Positions 15,699 to 25,501 of a stretch of DNA of 51,986 nucleotides are shown here, piece after piece. The stretch comes from Paenibacillus alginolyticus DSM 5050 = NBRC 15375 (lineage in GTDB: Bacteria; Bacillota; Bacilli; Paenibacillales; NBRC-103111). Position 1 is the stretch's first letter, and every line of letters begins with the position of its first letter. The notes under the pieces were generated by a model, which saw nothing but the letters and a program-made list of their open reading frames with translations, was not told the origin of the DNA and made no database searches. The stretch lies in assembly GCF_000422905.1 (NCBI RefSeq), contig NZ_AUGY01000059.1, forward strand, positions 1-51,986, read 5' to 3'. The translations under genes and the position numbers were made by a program.

Positions 15699-17882
15699 AT
15701 GCTGCCTTATTTTGACGAACAGGATTCTATAGTGAAGAAAGCCGCCGGGCGGACGCAGGACATTCTGGCCACTGTTGCAGGCAGATTCATCGGCGCGCAT
15801 CCGAAGCAGCCTCCGGTTTACCGGACGTATAACAAGCAGGGTTTTCGCAGAGACACTGACTATCGGTATGAGATCGATCTGGCCCAAAAGCTCAAGGATC
15901 TGAAGGAAGGACAGTTTGTCTATGTGTGGGGCAAGCTGTGGAGCGAGCAGGAAGCAGATGTGCCCTTCAGCGTAAGCTGCTTTAGTCCCGTCCGCGTCTT
16001 TGTCAGCGGTGAGCTGAAGTTTCAATCGAATTTGAACGATGATGTGTTTCCCGATCGGAAGACCGGCTTTCGCACTAAGCTGTGCAAAGGGTGGAACCAT
16101 TTTGTACTGGAATTTGTCAAGACCGGTACAGGCTGCGGCGGACGCTTCGGTACGGGGTCCGTCAAAGGCTTCCCGCTGCACTTCCTGGCACCTGCACCAG
16201 TAAGGGACGGACAAGAAGGCTGGATATACAGTGAGCCTCAAGATGCAGCCTGGTCGATTTTGCCGGGTGACGGCATGTCCGAGTCGGCGGCAGACTGCCG
16301 TTGGTTTCCGGAACGGGATTGGTCTGAAGACCAGGCAAGCCAAGGCTGCTTTGCGCGGGTTTGCGGGAGTAGTAACCCGGGGCAGCAGGCTTTCGCATGG
16401 TCCAAGCTCGAATTTTCAGGAGTTGAGCCTCAGAATGTCGTACTGAAAGGTACGCACGACGGGCCGTTCACCGCTTATTTGAACGGTGAGCCGGTGCATC
16501 GCGAAGGTAAGGATAAGGGAGCTTTTGAAATTCCGCTGCGTCCCTCTTTCGGTTCCCAAGACCTGGTGATCCGATCGACATGTTTCGGTACTCAATGGGG
16601 AATCTCGTTTGAACCACTGTCGCAAAATGATGTTATCCGGTGGACGAAGCCTTATCCGGTGGAAGGGCTAAGGGAGCCGTGGCTTTATCTCGGACCGTTT
16701 GCGGACGGCGCGGCACCAGAAGCCGGGAACATTACCCGATTGGACTCGCTGTTCGGCCGGAGCGGCGAAGCGGTGTTCTGGCGCGCCGATCAGCCTGATG
16801 CCTGGGTCAGGCCGTACCTGGAAAACGCGATGTTCGGCAAATGGAACTACCCGCTTGGGGTTACGCTCTACGGCATTTTGGAAGCGGGGAAAGTACTCGG
16901 AAATTCCCATTATATCGATTACGTTGCCGATTTCATTGAAAGCAGCACCGCTTTGGACGCTTATTCGCTGTGGGACCAAGAGCAATATGGAGCTCCAGGC
17001 ATGAATCATCAGCTTACGCTGATCGATAGCTTGGACGACTGCGGTTCCTTCGGCGCCACGATGCTGCAGACGCACAAGCAGCGGGAGCTGAAAGGGGCGA
17101 AAGGTGCGGCGGACCGGATTGCGTATTACATTGCGCACGTGCAGGACCGTTTGCCGGACGGCGCTTTGTACCGGGTACGGGGCACGACCGATTTTATGAA
17201 GAATACGATGTGGTGTGATGACTTATACATGAGTACCCCGTTCTTGTGCCGGTATTACGAGATGACGGGGGATCACGCGTATTTGGATGATGCGGCGAGG
17301 CAGTTTTTGCTGTACAAGCAGCGTTTGTTTATGCCGGAGCAGCAGATTATGCACCACGTCTATGATTATAAATTCAATCGGCAGAACGGCGTTCCATGGG
17401 GGCGGGGAAACGGCTGGGTGCTTTTTTCACTGACCGAGCTCCTCGCAGTGATGCCCGAAAACCACGAACTCCGCGATGAAGTATTGAGCTTCTTCCGGGA
17501 GCTCTGCGAAGGTTATTTGCGTTTGCAGGATTCGGAGGGATTGTGGCACCAAGTGCTGACCGATCCGGAATCGTATGCGGAGGCTTCCTGCACTTCGATG
17601 TTCGTCTATGCCTTTGCCCGCGGCGTCCGCTTCGGGTGGCTGGCTAAACCGCAGCCATACGTTCAGGCCGTGCTTCATGGCTGGGACGGCCTCGCCCGGG
17701 CCTGCATCGATAAGCATGGCAACGTGTATGGCGTATGCCGCGGTTCCGGTTATTCATACAACAAGCTCTATTATAAAGACGAGCTGTCTTGGCAATTGAA
17801 CGATACTCACGGTATCGGGATCGTACTGCTGGCGGGTATCGAGACGATCAAACTGCGGAGGTACCTCAGTCAATCGATATAA
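15699..17882 (+). CDS. GH105 unsaturated rhamnogalacturonyl hydrolase with long N-terminal region
   Basis: 727 residues, about twice the usual GH105 length. The C-terminal half (about residues 370-720) is a recognisable (alpha/alpha)6 barrel: WNYPLGVTLYGILEAG, the signature TMWCDDLYMSTPFL with the probable catalytic Asp, then GVPWGRGNGWVLFSL, DSEGLWHQVL and RGSGYSY. It would hydrate the unsaturated uronic acid left by RG lyases. The first roughly 340 residues look like beta-sandwich modules (VYVWGKLWSEQEADVPF, VRVFVSGELKF, GPFTAYLNGEPVHREG), similar in style to GH2-type jelly rolls. No signal peptide, so probably intracellular. ATG 15699 follows GGGAGG. Weak terminator downstream. Confidence 0.82.
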   Translation: MLPYFDEQDSIVKKAAGRTQDILATVAGRFIGAHPKQPPVYRTYNKQGFRRDTDYRYEIDLAQKLKDLKEGQFVYVWGKLWSEQEADVPFSVSCFSPVRVFVSGELKFQSNLNDDVFPDRKTGFRTKLCKGWNHFVLEFVKTGTGCGGRFGTGSVKGFPLHFLAPAPVRDGQEGWIYSEPQDAAWSILPGDGMSESAADCRWFPERDWSEDQASQGCFARVCGSSNPGQQAFAWSKLEFSGVEPQNVVLKGTHDGPFTAYLNGEPVHREGKDKGAFEIPLRPSFGSQDLVIRSTCFGTQWGISFEPLSQNDVIRWTKPYPVEGLREPWLYLGPFADGAAPEAGNITRLDSLFGRSGEAVFWRADQPDAWVRPYLENAMFGKWNYPLGVTLYGILEAGKVLGNSHYIDYVADFIESSTALDAYSLWDQEQYGAPGMNHQLTLIDSLDDCGSFGATMLQTHKQRELKGAKGAADRIAYYIAHVQDRLPDGALYRVRGTTDFMKNTMWCDDLYMSTPFLCRYYEMTGDHAYLDDAARQFLLYKQRLFMPEQQIMHHVYDYKFNRQNGVPWGRGNGWVLFSLTELLAVMPENHELRDEVLSFFRELCEGYLRLQDSEGLWHQVLTDPESYAEASCTSMFVYAFARGVRFGWLAKPQPYVQAVLHGWDGLARACIDKHGNVYGVCRGSGYSYNKLYYKDELSWQLNDTHGIGIVLLAGIETIKLRRYLSQSI

Positions 17883-17898
17883 ATGACAATACCTCTCG

Positions 17899-17934
17899 AG
17901 GCCTTCCGTAGGGTACGTACGGGGGGCTTTTCTT
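17899..17934 (+). terminator. Possible terminator after GH105 gene
   Basis: AGGCCTTCCGTA can pair, with G-U pairs, with TACGGGGGGCTT, followed by TTCTTTC. It lies between the GH105 stop and GTG 18021, supporting the later start for the regulator gene. Confidence 0.4.
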
Positions 17935-18020
17935 TCATATTGAATTCAGATGAAGTTCAGATATATCGACGGTATGAAACGCAAGAAGTCGAAATGACAC
18001 AGGTAAAGAGGTGGGGTCGC

Positions 18021-20372
18021 GTGAAGAAATGGGTAAAATTCACACACAAAATATTTAATTCCATATTTACTCCAGGAAAAGGTATGTTTTACAGGAAAAG
18101 CTTAGTGCTCATCCTGCTCATTACATCGATTCCCGGTCTGATTATGGGCTTCCTCATGTATTGGTTTGCGGGCGGGCGAATCGAAGAAGAACTGGTCCAA
18201 CTCCACAAAAATCAAATTACAAGGCGGGCAGAAAGCTTAGGTGTGCAGTTTGACCACTCGGAGCTGACCATGTCCCATTTGGCGTTCGAGCCGCTCTTAG
18301 ACTACCGCTTGCTTGAGACTGATTTTAATCGCAAATTTGACATTACCCGGGATATTACCAAAACTCTTATCATTATGGAAGGCTCAATGACGCTGACGAC
18401 AAAGCTGGAGTTTTATATGGGCGGAACTACCCCCATTCAATTCTCCCCTGAATATAACTTGCTCCCTCCCGATTCCGAGGAGTGGAAGCAGAGCGAGACG
18501 CTGCTCAAGCAAGGTCCCCCCGTTTATTGGACGCTGCTGCCTTCCAGGCTGGGAATAAGGGAAAAGCCGGATTTGGCGCTTGTACACAAAATGCCGGGCG
18601 GTACCATGGCACCCTATGGTATTCTCATTGCCCGTACGAATAGGGAACGTTTGCAGGACTTGTTGAAAACGCTAACACCCTACGAGGATGGGGAGGCATT
18701 CCTGATGCAGGAGGATGGAACGCTGTTGGCTTCCACAGGGACAGGCGATTCGTCTGCTTTACTGCAGGAGTTAAGGTCCGAAGTGCTGCACCATCCGGTC
18801 GGTACGCCTTCCTTTATATGGAATGGGGACCATAACAAATACTCCGTTTCCTTCGGTAAGTTCGAGCGGATTGGTACGACATGGATCTATGTATCCGCGG
18901 CACCAATCGATGCCATAACCAGGCCTGTCGTGTTTTTGTCCAAGCTCGTGATGCAGATTAGCTGCGCAGGCATGCTGCTGGCAGCGGCGTTGGCTTGGTT
19001 CGCCTCCAGGCGGATCTATTCCCCTATGGCCAGGCTGATGGGTCTGCTTTCCTACGGCAAACAGACGTCGTCCGTCCTGATGCAGGACGAGTTCCAAGTG
19101 ATCGAGGAGCAGTGGCAGCATTTAACCCGGCAAAGCACGGCGCTGCAAAGCAAGCTCGAGACCCAGCTTCCGCAGGTTCGCCAAGGCTTCTTATATCAGC
19201 TGGTCCAAGGATATTTGTTCTCGTACGCTGAGGAAGAGCTGCGTGAACGGATGCGACAGTATGGCTGGAGGGTGGAAGAATGCCGGTACCAGGTGCTGTT
19301 CATCCGGGTGTTAGGTATGACGCAAGCGAGCATGCAGGGCCGGTTTTCCTTGGGAGACGAGGGGCTTGTCAGCTTCGCTGAGGCTAACATTGCGCAAGAA
19401 ATGACAGAGGAGCGATTCGGGCAGTGCCAAGTGATCAACTTTCACGATTTGACGGTAGGTGTACTGCTTGAACTTGATGCTCAAGAGTTTGACGGCAAGA
19501 ATAGCCTGTACGATCTGGGGGAAGCTCTCATCCAGATGCTGAACGGAATCCTTAAACTGCAGGCGACGGTTATCGTCGGCGGCACTTGTACGGATGTCAA
19601 ACATATTCCTTGGGTTTTCGAGGAAGCGCGGCTGGCGCTTAATTACCGCAAATGGGATACGGATAATCAAATCCTCGATGTGGAACTTCTGCGCGGACGG
19701 GAGAAAACGCCAGGTTCCCAGTACCCGTTTGCTGTTGAAAGGGAAATTATTCAAGCGATGCGTACGGGCAAACTGGAAGAAACGGAGCTTCAAATTAAAG
19801 CCTTTTTGGAAGCAATGACCCAGGGCGGCGCCACCGATCTTGATGTGCGGCAAGGGGGAATGAATTTGCTCGGCACGCTGGAGCGTGAGATCATGCAGTC
19901 CGGATTGAATCCGAACGAGCTGCTGTCACCGATCAACCGGTTCGAGCAGCTATCCGAGCTTCGTGAGTCGGAGCAAATCCTGCAGTGGTTCGTTAAACAG
20001 ATCATCAGGCCGTTCATGGAGGAGATGGAAAACCGCTCGGACTATAAGATCAAAAAAATCGTAGACCAGGCCATCCGATTTATCGAAGAGCATTACATGA
20101 GGGACATTTCCTTGGATGAATGCGCGGAATATTGCGGCACCAACGCCTTTCTGTTAAGCCGCTCCTTTAAACAAGTAGCGGGGAAAAATTTCATTGACTA
20201 TTTAACTGACCTGCGTATGGAGAGAGCAAGAGCGCTGCTACGCGACTCCGAGCAGAAGATCTTCGATATCGCCGAACAGGTCGGATACCAGCACAGCTAT
20301 TTCAACCGCCTTTTCAAAAAGTTTGAAGGCGTAACTCCGACGCAGTACCGCGAACGTGTTCGTAGAACTTAA
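18021..20372 (+). CDS. Membrane-bound AraC-family regulator (YesS-like)
   Basis: 783 residues. One membrane segment near the N-terminus (SLVLILLITSIPGLIMGFLM) is followed by an extracytoplasmic sensor-like domain of about 250 residues and a second membrane segment (LVMQISCAGMLLAAALAWF). A central cytoplasmic region follows, and then a C-terminal AraC-type double helix-turn-helix: IRFIEEHYMRDISLDECAEY, LLSRSFKQVAGKNFIDYL and IFDIAEQVGYQHSYFNRLFK. This is the architecture of B. subtilis YesS, regulator of rhamnogalacturonan genes. GTG 18021 has AAAGAGGTGGGG just upstream; the frame is open to 17883. The importer genes follow after a 200-bp gap, making it the prime candidate for local control. 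Confidence 0.86.
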   Translation: MKKWVKFTHKIFNSIFTPGKGMFYRKSLVLILLITSIPGLIMGFLMYWFAGGRIEEELVQLHKNQITRRAESLGVQFDHSELTMSHLAFEPLLDYRLLETDFNRKFDITRDITKTLIIMEGSMTLTTKLEFYMGGTTPIQFSPEYNLLPPDSEEWKQSETLLKQGPPVYWTLLPSRLGIREKPDLALVHKMPGGTMAPYGILIARTNRERLQDLLKTLTPYEDGEAFLMQEDGTLLASTGTGDSSALLQELRSEVLHHPVGTPSFIWNGDHNKYSVSFGKFERIGTTWIYVSAAPIDAITRPVVFLSKLVMQISCAGMLLAAALAWFASRRIYSPMARLMGLLSYGKQTSSVLMQDEFQVIEEQWQHLTRQSTALQSKLETQLPQVRQGFLYQLVQGYLFSYAEEELRERMRQYGWRVEECRYQVLFIRVLGMTQASMQGRFSLGDEGLVSFAEANIAQEMTEERFGQCQVINFHDLTVGVLLELDAQEFDGKNSLYDLGEALIQMLNGILKLQATVIVGGTCTDVKHIPWVFEEARLALNYRKWDTDNQILDVELLRGREKTPGSQYPFAVEREIIQAMRTGKLEETELQIKAFLEAMTQGGATDLDVRQGGMNLLGTLEREIMQSGLNPNELLSPINRFEQLSELRESEQILQWFVKQIIRPFMEEMENRSDYKIKKIVDQAIRFIEEHYMRDISLDECAEYCGTNAFLLSRSFKQVAGKNFIDYLTDLRMERARALLRDSEQKIFDIAEQVGYQHSYFNRLFKKFEGVTPTQYRERVRRT

Positions 20373-20459
20373 GTTATGCAGTTGAAAAGCGATATCTGTG
20401 GAAATTCAACAAAGTGCTAATTTGTGCAATAGAAGATAATCGCTTGGAACGTAATAAAC

Positions 20460-20473
20460 AAAAATGTCCGATG
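20460..20473 (+). promoter_or_regulatory. Variant of the AAAAAAGT motif before the importer operon
   Basis: AAAAATGTCCGATG, one base off the core, 115 bp upstream of the permease start, the same distance as other copies. Confidence 0.4.
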
Positions 20474-20574
20474 GAAATCAAAATTGCAGCGGTACATAAT
20501 AAGGTTGCAGCACCGTGGTCGACCGGTCAGCGCGCAATTCATACAACTAAGGACAATTGGGGGTAGATGAACCG

Positions 20575-21546
20575 ATGAGCCGGATCATAACGAGTTCATC
20601 CGACGGCGGTATTCGAGTCGGCGGGCATACGAAAATTTCCGAAGGAAGAGTGCTAAGGCGATTTAAAAGAGACAAGTGGCTCTATATCCTGATGATGCCC
20701 GGACTGCTTTATTTTTTGATTTTCAAATATGTCCCGATGTGGGGCGTTGCGCTTGCGTTCAAAAACTATCAGCCTTTCACCGGCTTTTGGAACAGCGAGT
20801 GGGTGGGGCTGGAGCATTTTCATAATTTTTTTCAAAATCCCGATTTCTTCAGACTCCTGAATAATACGCTGGTGCTTTCTTTATATAATCTGGTCTTTTT
20901 CTTTCCGGCACCGATCGTTCTCGCGCTGTTGCTGAACGAAATACGCATTTCTTTTTATAAACGGACGATTCAGACGCTCATCTACGTGCCTCACTTCATC
21001 TCCATGGTCATCGTGGCGAGCATCAGCTATGTGATGCTGACGACTGAGGGCGGCGTCGTGAATGAGTTTTTGTTCCAATATTCCGGTCAAAAAATCAACT
21101 TCCTGGCCGAACCCCAGTGGTTCAAGCCGCTTATCATCATCCAAACGATTTGGAAGGAATGCGGCTTTGGAACGATTATCTTCTTGGCCGCATTGGCGGG
21201 GGTTGATGTGGAGCAGTATGAGGCGGCCGTCGTTGACGGGGCAGACCGCTGGCACCAAATTTGGCATATTACGCTACCTTCCATCCGGAGCACGATCATC
21301 ATTTTGCTAATACTGCGGATGGGCCATGTGCTGGATAACGGCTTCGAGCAAATCTATCTAATGACGAATGCACTGAACCGAGAAGCGGCGGATGTGTTTG
21401 ATACCTATGTCTATATCATGGGTATTACTCAAGGGGCGTTCAGTTATAGTACCGCGGTCGGTCTGTTTAAATCGGTTATCGGCGTCATTCTCGTATTAGG
21501 CAGCAACTGGTTATCCAAAAAGTTCGGTCAGTCCGGCATTTACTAA
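20575..21546 (+). CDS. ABC sugar importer permease (LplB-type)
   Basis: Inner-membrane subunit of a CUT1-type importer for pectic oligosaccharides. About 323 residues with six predicted membrane segments, for example GLLYFLIFKYVPMWGVALAF and NLVFFFPAPIVLALLLNEI. The cytoplasmic EAA loop that contacts the ATPase reads EQYEAAVVDGADRWHQIWHI. Typical N-terminus KRDKWLYILMMPGLLYF. ATG 20575 is preferred behind GGGGG; the frame opens at TTG 20557. First gene of an importer operon with 21564 and 22478. No ATPase gene is nearby, so it presumably shares a distant MsmX-like ATPase, as in B. subtilis. Confidence 0.88.
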   Translation: MSRIITSSSDGGIRVGGHTKISEGRVLRRFKRDKWLYILMMPGLLYFLIFKYVPMWGVALAFKNYQPFTGFWNSEWVGLEHFHNFFQNPDFFRLLNNTLVLSLYNLVFFFPAPIVLALLLNEIRISFYKRTIQTLIYVPHFISMVIVASISYVMLTTEGGVVNEFLFQYSGQKINFLAEPQWFKPLIIIQTIWKECGFGTIIFLAALAGVDVEQYEAAVVDGADRWHQIWHITLPSIRSTIIILLILRMGHVLDNGFEQIYLMTNALNREAADVFDTYVYIMGITQGAFSYSTAVGLFKSVIGVILVLGSNWLSKKFGQSGIY

Positions 21547-21563
21547 AGAAGGGAGGATTTCTT

Positions 21564-22445
21564 ATGGGCAAAAAGTACAGATCGGTTTCAGGAATTCTCT
21601 TCGACGGGTTGAACTATACGCTGCTGGCCCTGTTCGCTGTTCTCACCGTGCTGCCGTTTCTCTATGTACTCGCCGGCTCGGTTGCTACGGATGCAGAACT
21701 GACTCAAAGGTCCTTTTTTCTCATTCCTCAAACGTTCTCGATGTCTGGTTACCAATATATTCTCTCTTCGAGCACACTGTTTCGCAGTATCCTCGTATCA
21801 GTCGGTGTAACCGTCGTCGGTACGCTGGTTAACCTGGCTTTTACCGTCACCATGGCTTATCCGTTAGCTCGCCGCGAGCTCATGGGCCGCAATTCGGTGC
21901 TTAATCTTGTTGTTTTTTCCATGCTTTTTTCCGGGGGGCTGATTCCCACTTATTTGGTCGTCAAAGGGCTCGGGATGCTGGATTCCTATTGGTCTCTGAT
22001 TATACCCGGGGCCATCAGCGCCTTCAACCTGATCGTTGTTAAAAACTTTTTTCAGGAGCTTCCGCCGGGTTTGGAGGAATCGGCTAAGATCGACGGCTGT
22101 ACCGAGATCGGTATTTTGTGGAAAATCGTTCTGCCTCTCTCCAAGCCGGTATTAGCAACCTTTGCCCTCTTTTATGCCGTTGGGCATTGGAACAATTTCT
22201 TCTCGGCGCTGCTTTACATCAACGACGCGGCCAAATGGCCTTTGCAGGTGATGCTCCGACAAATCGTCATGCTATCGCAAAGTGCGGGCGATATGTCTCA
22301 AATGGATCCGTACTTTGCGAAGCCGCCGGAGCAAACGATCAAAATGGCGGTGATCGTTGTCGGCACGATTCCGATTTTGCTTGTCTACCCTTTCTTGCAG
22401 AAGCACTTTGCCAAAGGGGTATTGATCGGTTCGATCAAGGGATAA
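21564..22445 (+). CDS. ABC sugar importer permease (LplC/YtcP-type)
   Basis: 293-residue second permease of the same importer, 17 bp downstream of the first with RBS GGGAGG. Membrane segments include YTLLALFAVLTVLPFLYVLA and VVFSMLFSGGLIPTYLVV. The EAA loop is EESAKIDGCTEIGILWKIVL, PLSKPVLATFALFYAV. Ends with the family tail LQKHFAKGVLIGSIKG. Confidence 0.88.
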   Translation: MGKKYRSVSGILFDGLNYTLLALFAVLTVLPFLYVLAGSVATDAELTQRSFFLIPQTFSMSGYQYILSSSTLFRSILVSVGVTVVGTLVNLAFTVTMAYPLARRELMGRNSVLNLVVFSMLFSGGLIPTYLVVKGLGMLDSYWSLIIPGAISAFNLIVVKNFFQELPPGLEESAKIDGCTEIGILWKIVLPLSKPVLATFALFYAVGHWNNFFSALLYINDAAKWPLQVMLRQIVMLSQSAGDMSQMDPYFAKPPEQTIKMAVIVVGTIPILLVYPFLQKHFAKGVLIGSIKG

Positions 22446-22477
22446 TGTTTTTCAAATAAATTAAGGGAGATTGTACA

Positions 22478-24031
22478 ATGAATTCGAAACTATCTGCAAA
22501 GAAAAAATGGATGGCAGCGGCTGTCCTGACTTCTTTATCCTTGGCAGCGATGATCGGCTGTTCCTCCGGAAAACAAACGGCTGCCGGCGGCAACAAAGGA
22601 GACGCGGTGGCGCAAGAGCCAATGAACATCAGCATCATGCTCCCTAACTTTAAACCTGCTTTCCCGAAGGATGACGGCCCGGTAGCGAAGGAGATTGAAA
22701 AACTTACGAATACGGATATTCATTTTGAATGGGTGCCGAACAATACGTATCCGGATAAATTCAATATTACGCTGGCTTCCGGCAAGCTGCCGATGGTTAT
22801 GGTGGTCCAGGAAAAAAACGCGTCCTTTATCAATGCCGCCCGATCCGGCGCTTTCTGGGAAGTCGGGCCGTACATGAAGGATTATCCGAATCTCAGCAAA
22901 GCCAATCCGATCGTCAATAACAATATTTCGATTGACGGCAAAATTTACGGCATTTACCGTTCCAGACCGCTAGGACGCAACGGGATCGTATACCGTAAAG
23001 ATTGGTTGGAAAATGTAGGCCTGCAGCCGCCGAAAACGATCGATGACTTTTACAATATGTTAAAAGCATTTAAGGAGAAGGACCCAGACAAAAACGGCAA
23101 AAACGATACTTACGGCATGGTCATTTCCAAATTTACGGGGCCTTTCGATATTATGCAGATTTGGTTCGGGGCTCCGAATAAATGGGGTCAGGATGCAACC
23201 GGCAAGCTGGTGCCGGCTCACGAGACGCCGGAATATATGGATGCGCTGAGATTTTTCAAGAAGCTCTATGACGAGAAACTGATTAATGCCGATTTCGCCG
23301 TCATGGATACTGCGAAATATAATGATCCGATTATAAACAACCAAGCAGGCGCGATGGTCGATGTTACGGACAACGCAGCGCGTTTAGATGATAAGATCCA
23401 TCAAGCGCTGCAGAAAGCGGGAAAGGATGCCCCTAATAAACAGTTTATGGATATCATCGGGGCTGTTTCCGGACCGAAAGGTCTGCATAATCTTCCTACG
23501 TCGGGTTATGCGGGAATGGTTTCCATTTCCAAAACCGGAGTGAAAACTGAGCAGGAGCTCCGCCGGGTGCTTGCTTTCCTGGATAAAATGAATGAGCAAG
23601 AGCTCTCGACATTGGCGGAGCGTGGGATTGAAGGCAAGCACTACACGAAATTGGAGGGAGGCTTCATTGAAACGAGCAAGGATTCGAATTTGATGGAAGG
23701 CGAGGTTGAAGGCTTCAATCAATTTGTCGCCTTTATCCCGGAAACCCGTACCCTGCCGGTGAAGACGACTCCGGTGCGAAAAAAATCGGATGAGGTACAA
23801 AAATCCAACGAACCAATCATCGTTGCGAATCCAGCCGAACCGCTTGTATCGAATGTATACACGCAAAAAGGTGCCCAGTTGGATACCATGATCAGTGACG
23901 CGCGAACCAAGTATATCGTCGGCCAGATCGATGAAGCAGGCTTTAAGGCTGCCGTCGAATTGTGGAAGAAAAGCGGCGGAGACGATTACGTGAAAGAAAT
24001 CAATGATCTGTATAAAGCGATCAAGAAATAG
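22478..24031 (+). CDS. Extracellular solute-binding lipoprotein (LplA-type)
   Basis: 517-residue binding lipoprotein of the importer encoded just upstream. Lipobox AAMIGC with Cys28. It shares DKNGKNDTYGMVIS and the C-terminal block KGAQLDTMISDARTKY then GGDDYVKEINDLYK with the copies at 8257 and 38483. RBS GGGAGA 10 nt before ATG. A hairpin terminator follows. The ligand is likely an unsaturated rhamnogalacturonan or galacturonan fragment, by context only. Confidence 0.88.
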   Translation: MNSKLSAKKKWMAAAVLTSLSLAAMIGCSSGKQTAAGGNKGDAVAQEPMNISIMLPNFKPAFPKDDGPVAKEIEKLTNTDIHFEWVPNNTYPDKFNITLASGKLPMVMVVQEKNASFINAARSGAFWEVGPYMKDYPNLSKANPIVNNNISIDGKIYGIYRSRPLGRNGIVYRKDWLENVGLQPPKTIDDFYNMLKAFKEKDPDKNGKNDTYGMVISKFTGPFDIMQIWFGAPNKWGQDATGKLVPAHETPEYMDALRFFKKLYDEKLINADFAVMDTAKYNDPIINNQAGAMVDVTDNAARLDDKIHQALQKAGKDAPNKQFMDIIGAVSGPKGLHNLPTSGYAGMVSISKTGVKTEQELRRVLAFLDKMNEQELSTLAERGIEGKHYTKLEGGFIETSKDSNLMEGEVEGFNQFVAFIPETRTLPVKTTPVRKKSDEVQKSNEPIIVANPAEPLVSNVYTQKGAQLDTMISDARTKYIVGQIDEAGFKAAVELWKKSGGDDYVKEINDLYKAIKK

Positions 24032-24041
24032 TACACTTGCG

Positions 24042-24070
24042 GGGGCTGTGTTTGCGGACACAGCCTATTT
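24042..24070 (+). terminator. Terminator after importer operon
   Basis: GGCTGTGT at 24044-24051 pairs with ACACAGCC at 24058-24065, followed by TATTTG, ten bases after the lipoprotein stop codon. Confidence 0.65.
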
Positions 24071-24125
24071 GCGCTAATCATGGAAGAGTTTCAATATGAT
24101 TGTGGAAAATTAATCAAAGCACTGC

Positions 24126-24171
24126 AAAAAAGTCCAATCCATGTCCATGCCGAAGACAAAAAAGTATGGTT
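24126..24171 (+). promoter_or_regulatory. Two copies of the AAAAAAGT motif
   Basis: AAAAAAGTCCAATC at 24126-24139 and AAAAAAGTATGGTT at 24158-24171, 32 bp apart, about 180-225 bp upstream of the CE12 gene at 24350 and before the PL22 remnant. Confidence 0.45.
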
Positions 24172-24252
24172 GTGGTCAAGAGAGCGTTCCTATATGTTCT
24201 TGATATCAATTCTATTTCAGTAGCCGGGTACACAGCCGGAAAGGAATTGGGA

Positions 24253-24366
24253 CATGATTACGGGAATCTGTATTTGGTGGACGTGCCTGAATTTGAAACC
24301 TTGCCCAAGAGCCTTTATAAAAGGTCGGGTAACGAAAGGACGAAAGGGTATGAGGATTCACTATAA
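24253..24366 (+). pseudogene. PL22 oligogalacturonate lyase, 3' end only
   Basis: The frame reads HDYGNLYLVDVPEFETLPKS then LYKRSGNERTKGYEDSL and stops at 24366. The YGNLYLVDVPEFETLPK part is nearly identical to the last residues of the PL22 protein encoded at 45780 (YGNLYIVDVPEFETLPK). The rest of the gene has been deleted. It overlaps the start of the next gene by 17 bp. Confidence 0.75.
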
Positions 24367-25450
24367 ATTTGCGTTTCTCCCGGAAGAAGATAAACCGGAT
24401 TTTATCCGAATCGATCAGACGGTTTCGTATGACATGGCTTTGGGACACGGATTTGCCGAATCTGCGGGGCCATCCAAAAATGAGGATTTGCGGGATTCCT
24501 GGCCCGGCGACTACTTCATCCCTTCCGTAAAAACGTTTCTTGTGGACGTTCCGTATGGCAACTATAGGGTATCGGTCACGTTAGGCGGCGCGGATGCGCT
24601 GTCTTCAACGACCGTGAAAGCTGGTCTTGGCAGTATCATGCTGGATAATATCCAAACACCAACCGGGCAGTTTGTTCACGAGACGTTCGCGATTCATGTC
24701 GAAAACGGCCAGCTGAAGCTCGCTTTTTCCGGCGAGGCTCCGAGTGTCCGATCCATCGTAATTGAACGGGATCCGACAATACCCACGCTGTTTTTGGCAG
24801 GAGACTCAACGGTGACCGATCAGCCCTCCGGCCAATATCCGTACGCCGGCTGGGGACAAATGATCGGGAAATTTTTCACGTCCAGCATTGCGGTATCCAA
24901 TCATGCGCGCTCGGGAAGGAGCTCAAAGAGTTTTATCGATGAAAATCGGCTTGATAAAATATGGAACAGGCTGCGTCCTTCGGACTATCTACTCGTCCAG
25001 TTCGCCCACAACGATGAAAAAGACAATGCAGGGGGAACGAAGCCTTTTTCAACCTACGAACAATATTTGCGGGAATATATTCACGGGGCGAGGCGGCGCG
25101 GGGTTTATCCGATTCTTGTTTCTCCCATGCACAGACGATTTTTCGATGAGCAGGGAAACATTCAGAACACGCACGGCGATTATATCGAGGCGATGAGGCA
25201 GTTAGCCGTCGAAGAGAATGTACTGTATATTGATTTGGCGGGCACAAGCAAGCGGTTCTTCGAGCAATTAGGCGAGGAGGGGACGAAGAACATTTTCATG
25301 TGGGCGGAAGCAAACGAATATCCCGGCATGCCGGAGGGAGCCAGAGACAATACCCACTTTTCGGAGCAAGGCGGCATTAAGATCGCAAGGCTGGTTGCCG
25401 AATGCATACGAGAAGCTGGAATCGAGCCGCTGAAGTTCTATTTACGGTAG
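24350..25450 (+). CDS. Rhamnogalacturonan acetylesterase (CE12) with N-terminal beta domain
   Basis: 366 residues without signal peptide, so probably cytoplasmic. The N-terminal part (HYKFAFLPEEDKPDFIRID to IVIERD, about 145 residues) is a beta-rich module related in position to that of the secreted esterase at 10658. The SGNH domain has LFLAGDSTVTDQPSGQYPYA, RSGRSSKSF, QFAHNDEK (block III with Ala for Gly) and DNTHFSEQGGIKIA. ATG 24350 follows AAAGG-type RBS; the frame is open back to 24254, but that part overlaps the PL22 remnant. Closest in-window relative is the second domain of the protein at 44065 (shared FSTYEQYL/FTTFQSFL, SPMHRR/TPVHRR, NTHGDY/NTHGEY). Confidence 0.85.
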   Translation: MRIHYKFAFLPEEDKPDFIRIDQTVSYDMALGHGFAESAGPSKNEDLRDSWPGDYFIPSVKTFLVDVPYGNYRVSVTLGGADALSSTTVKAGLGSIMLDNIQTPTGQFVHETFAIHVENGQLKLAFSGEAPSVRSIVIERDPTIPTLFLAGDSTVTDQPSGQYPYAGWGQMIGKFFTSSIAVSNHARSGRSSKSFIDENRLDKIWNRLRPSDYLLVQFAHNDEKDNAGGTKPFSTYEQYLREYIHGARRRGVYPILVSPMHRRFFDEQGNIQNTHGDYIEAMRQLAVEENVLYIDLAGTSKRFFEQLGEEGTKNIFMWAEANEYPGMPEGARDNTHFSEQGGIKIARLVAECIREAGIEPLKFYLR

Positions 25451-25501
25451 GGATAATATGCAGGCAAAGAGAATCCAATTAGCGTACAGGAGTGTATGAA
25501 A

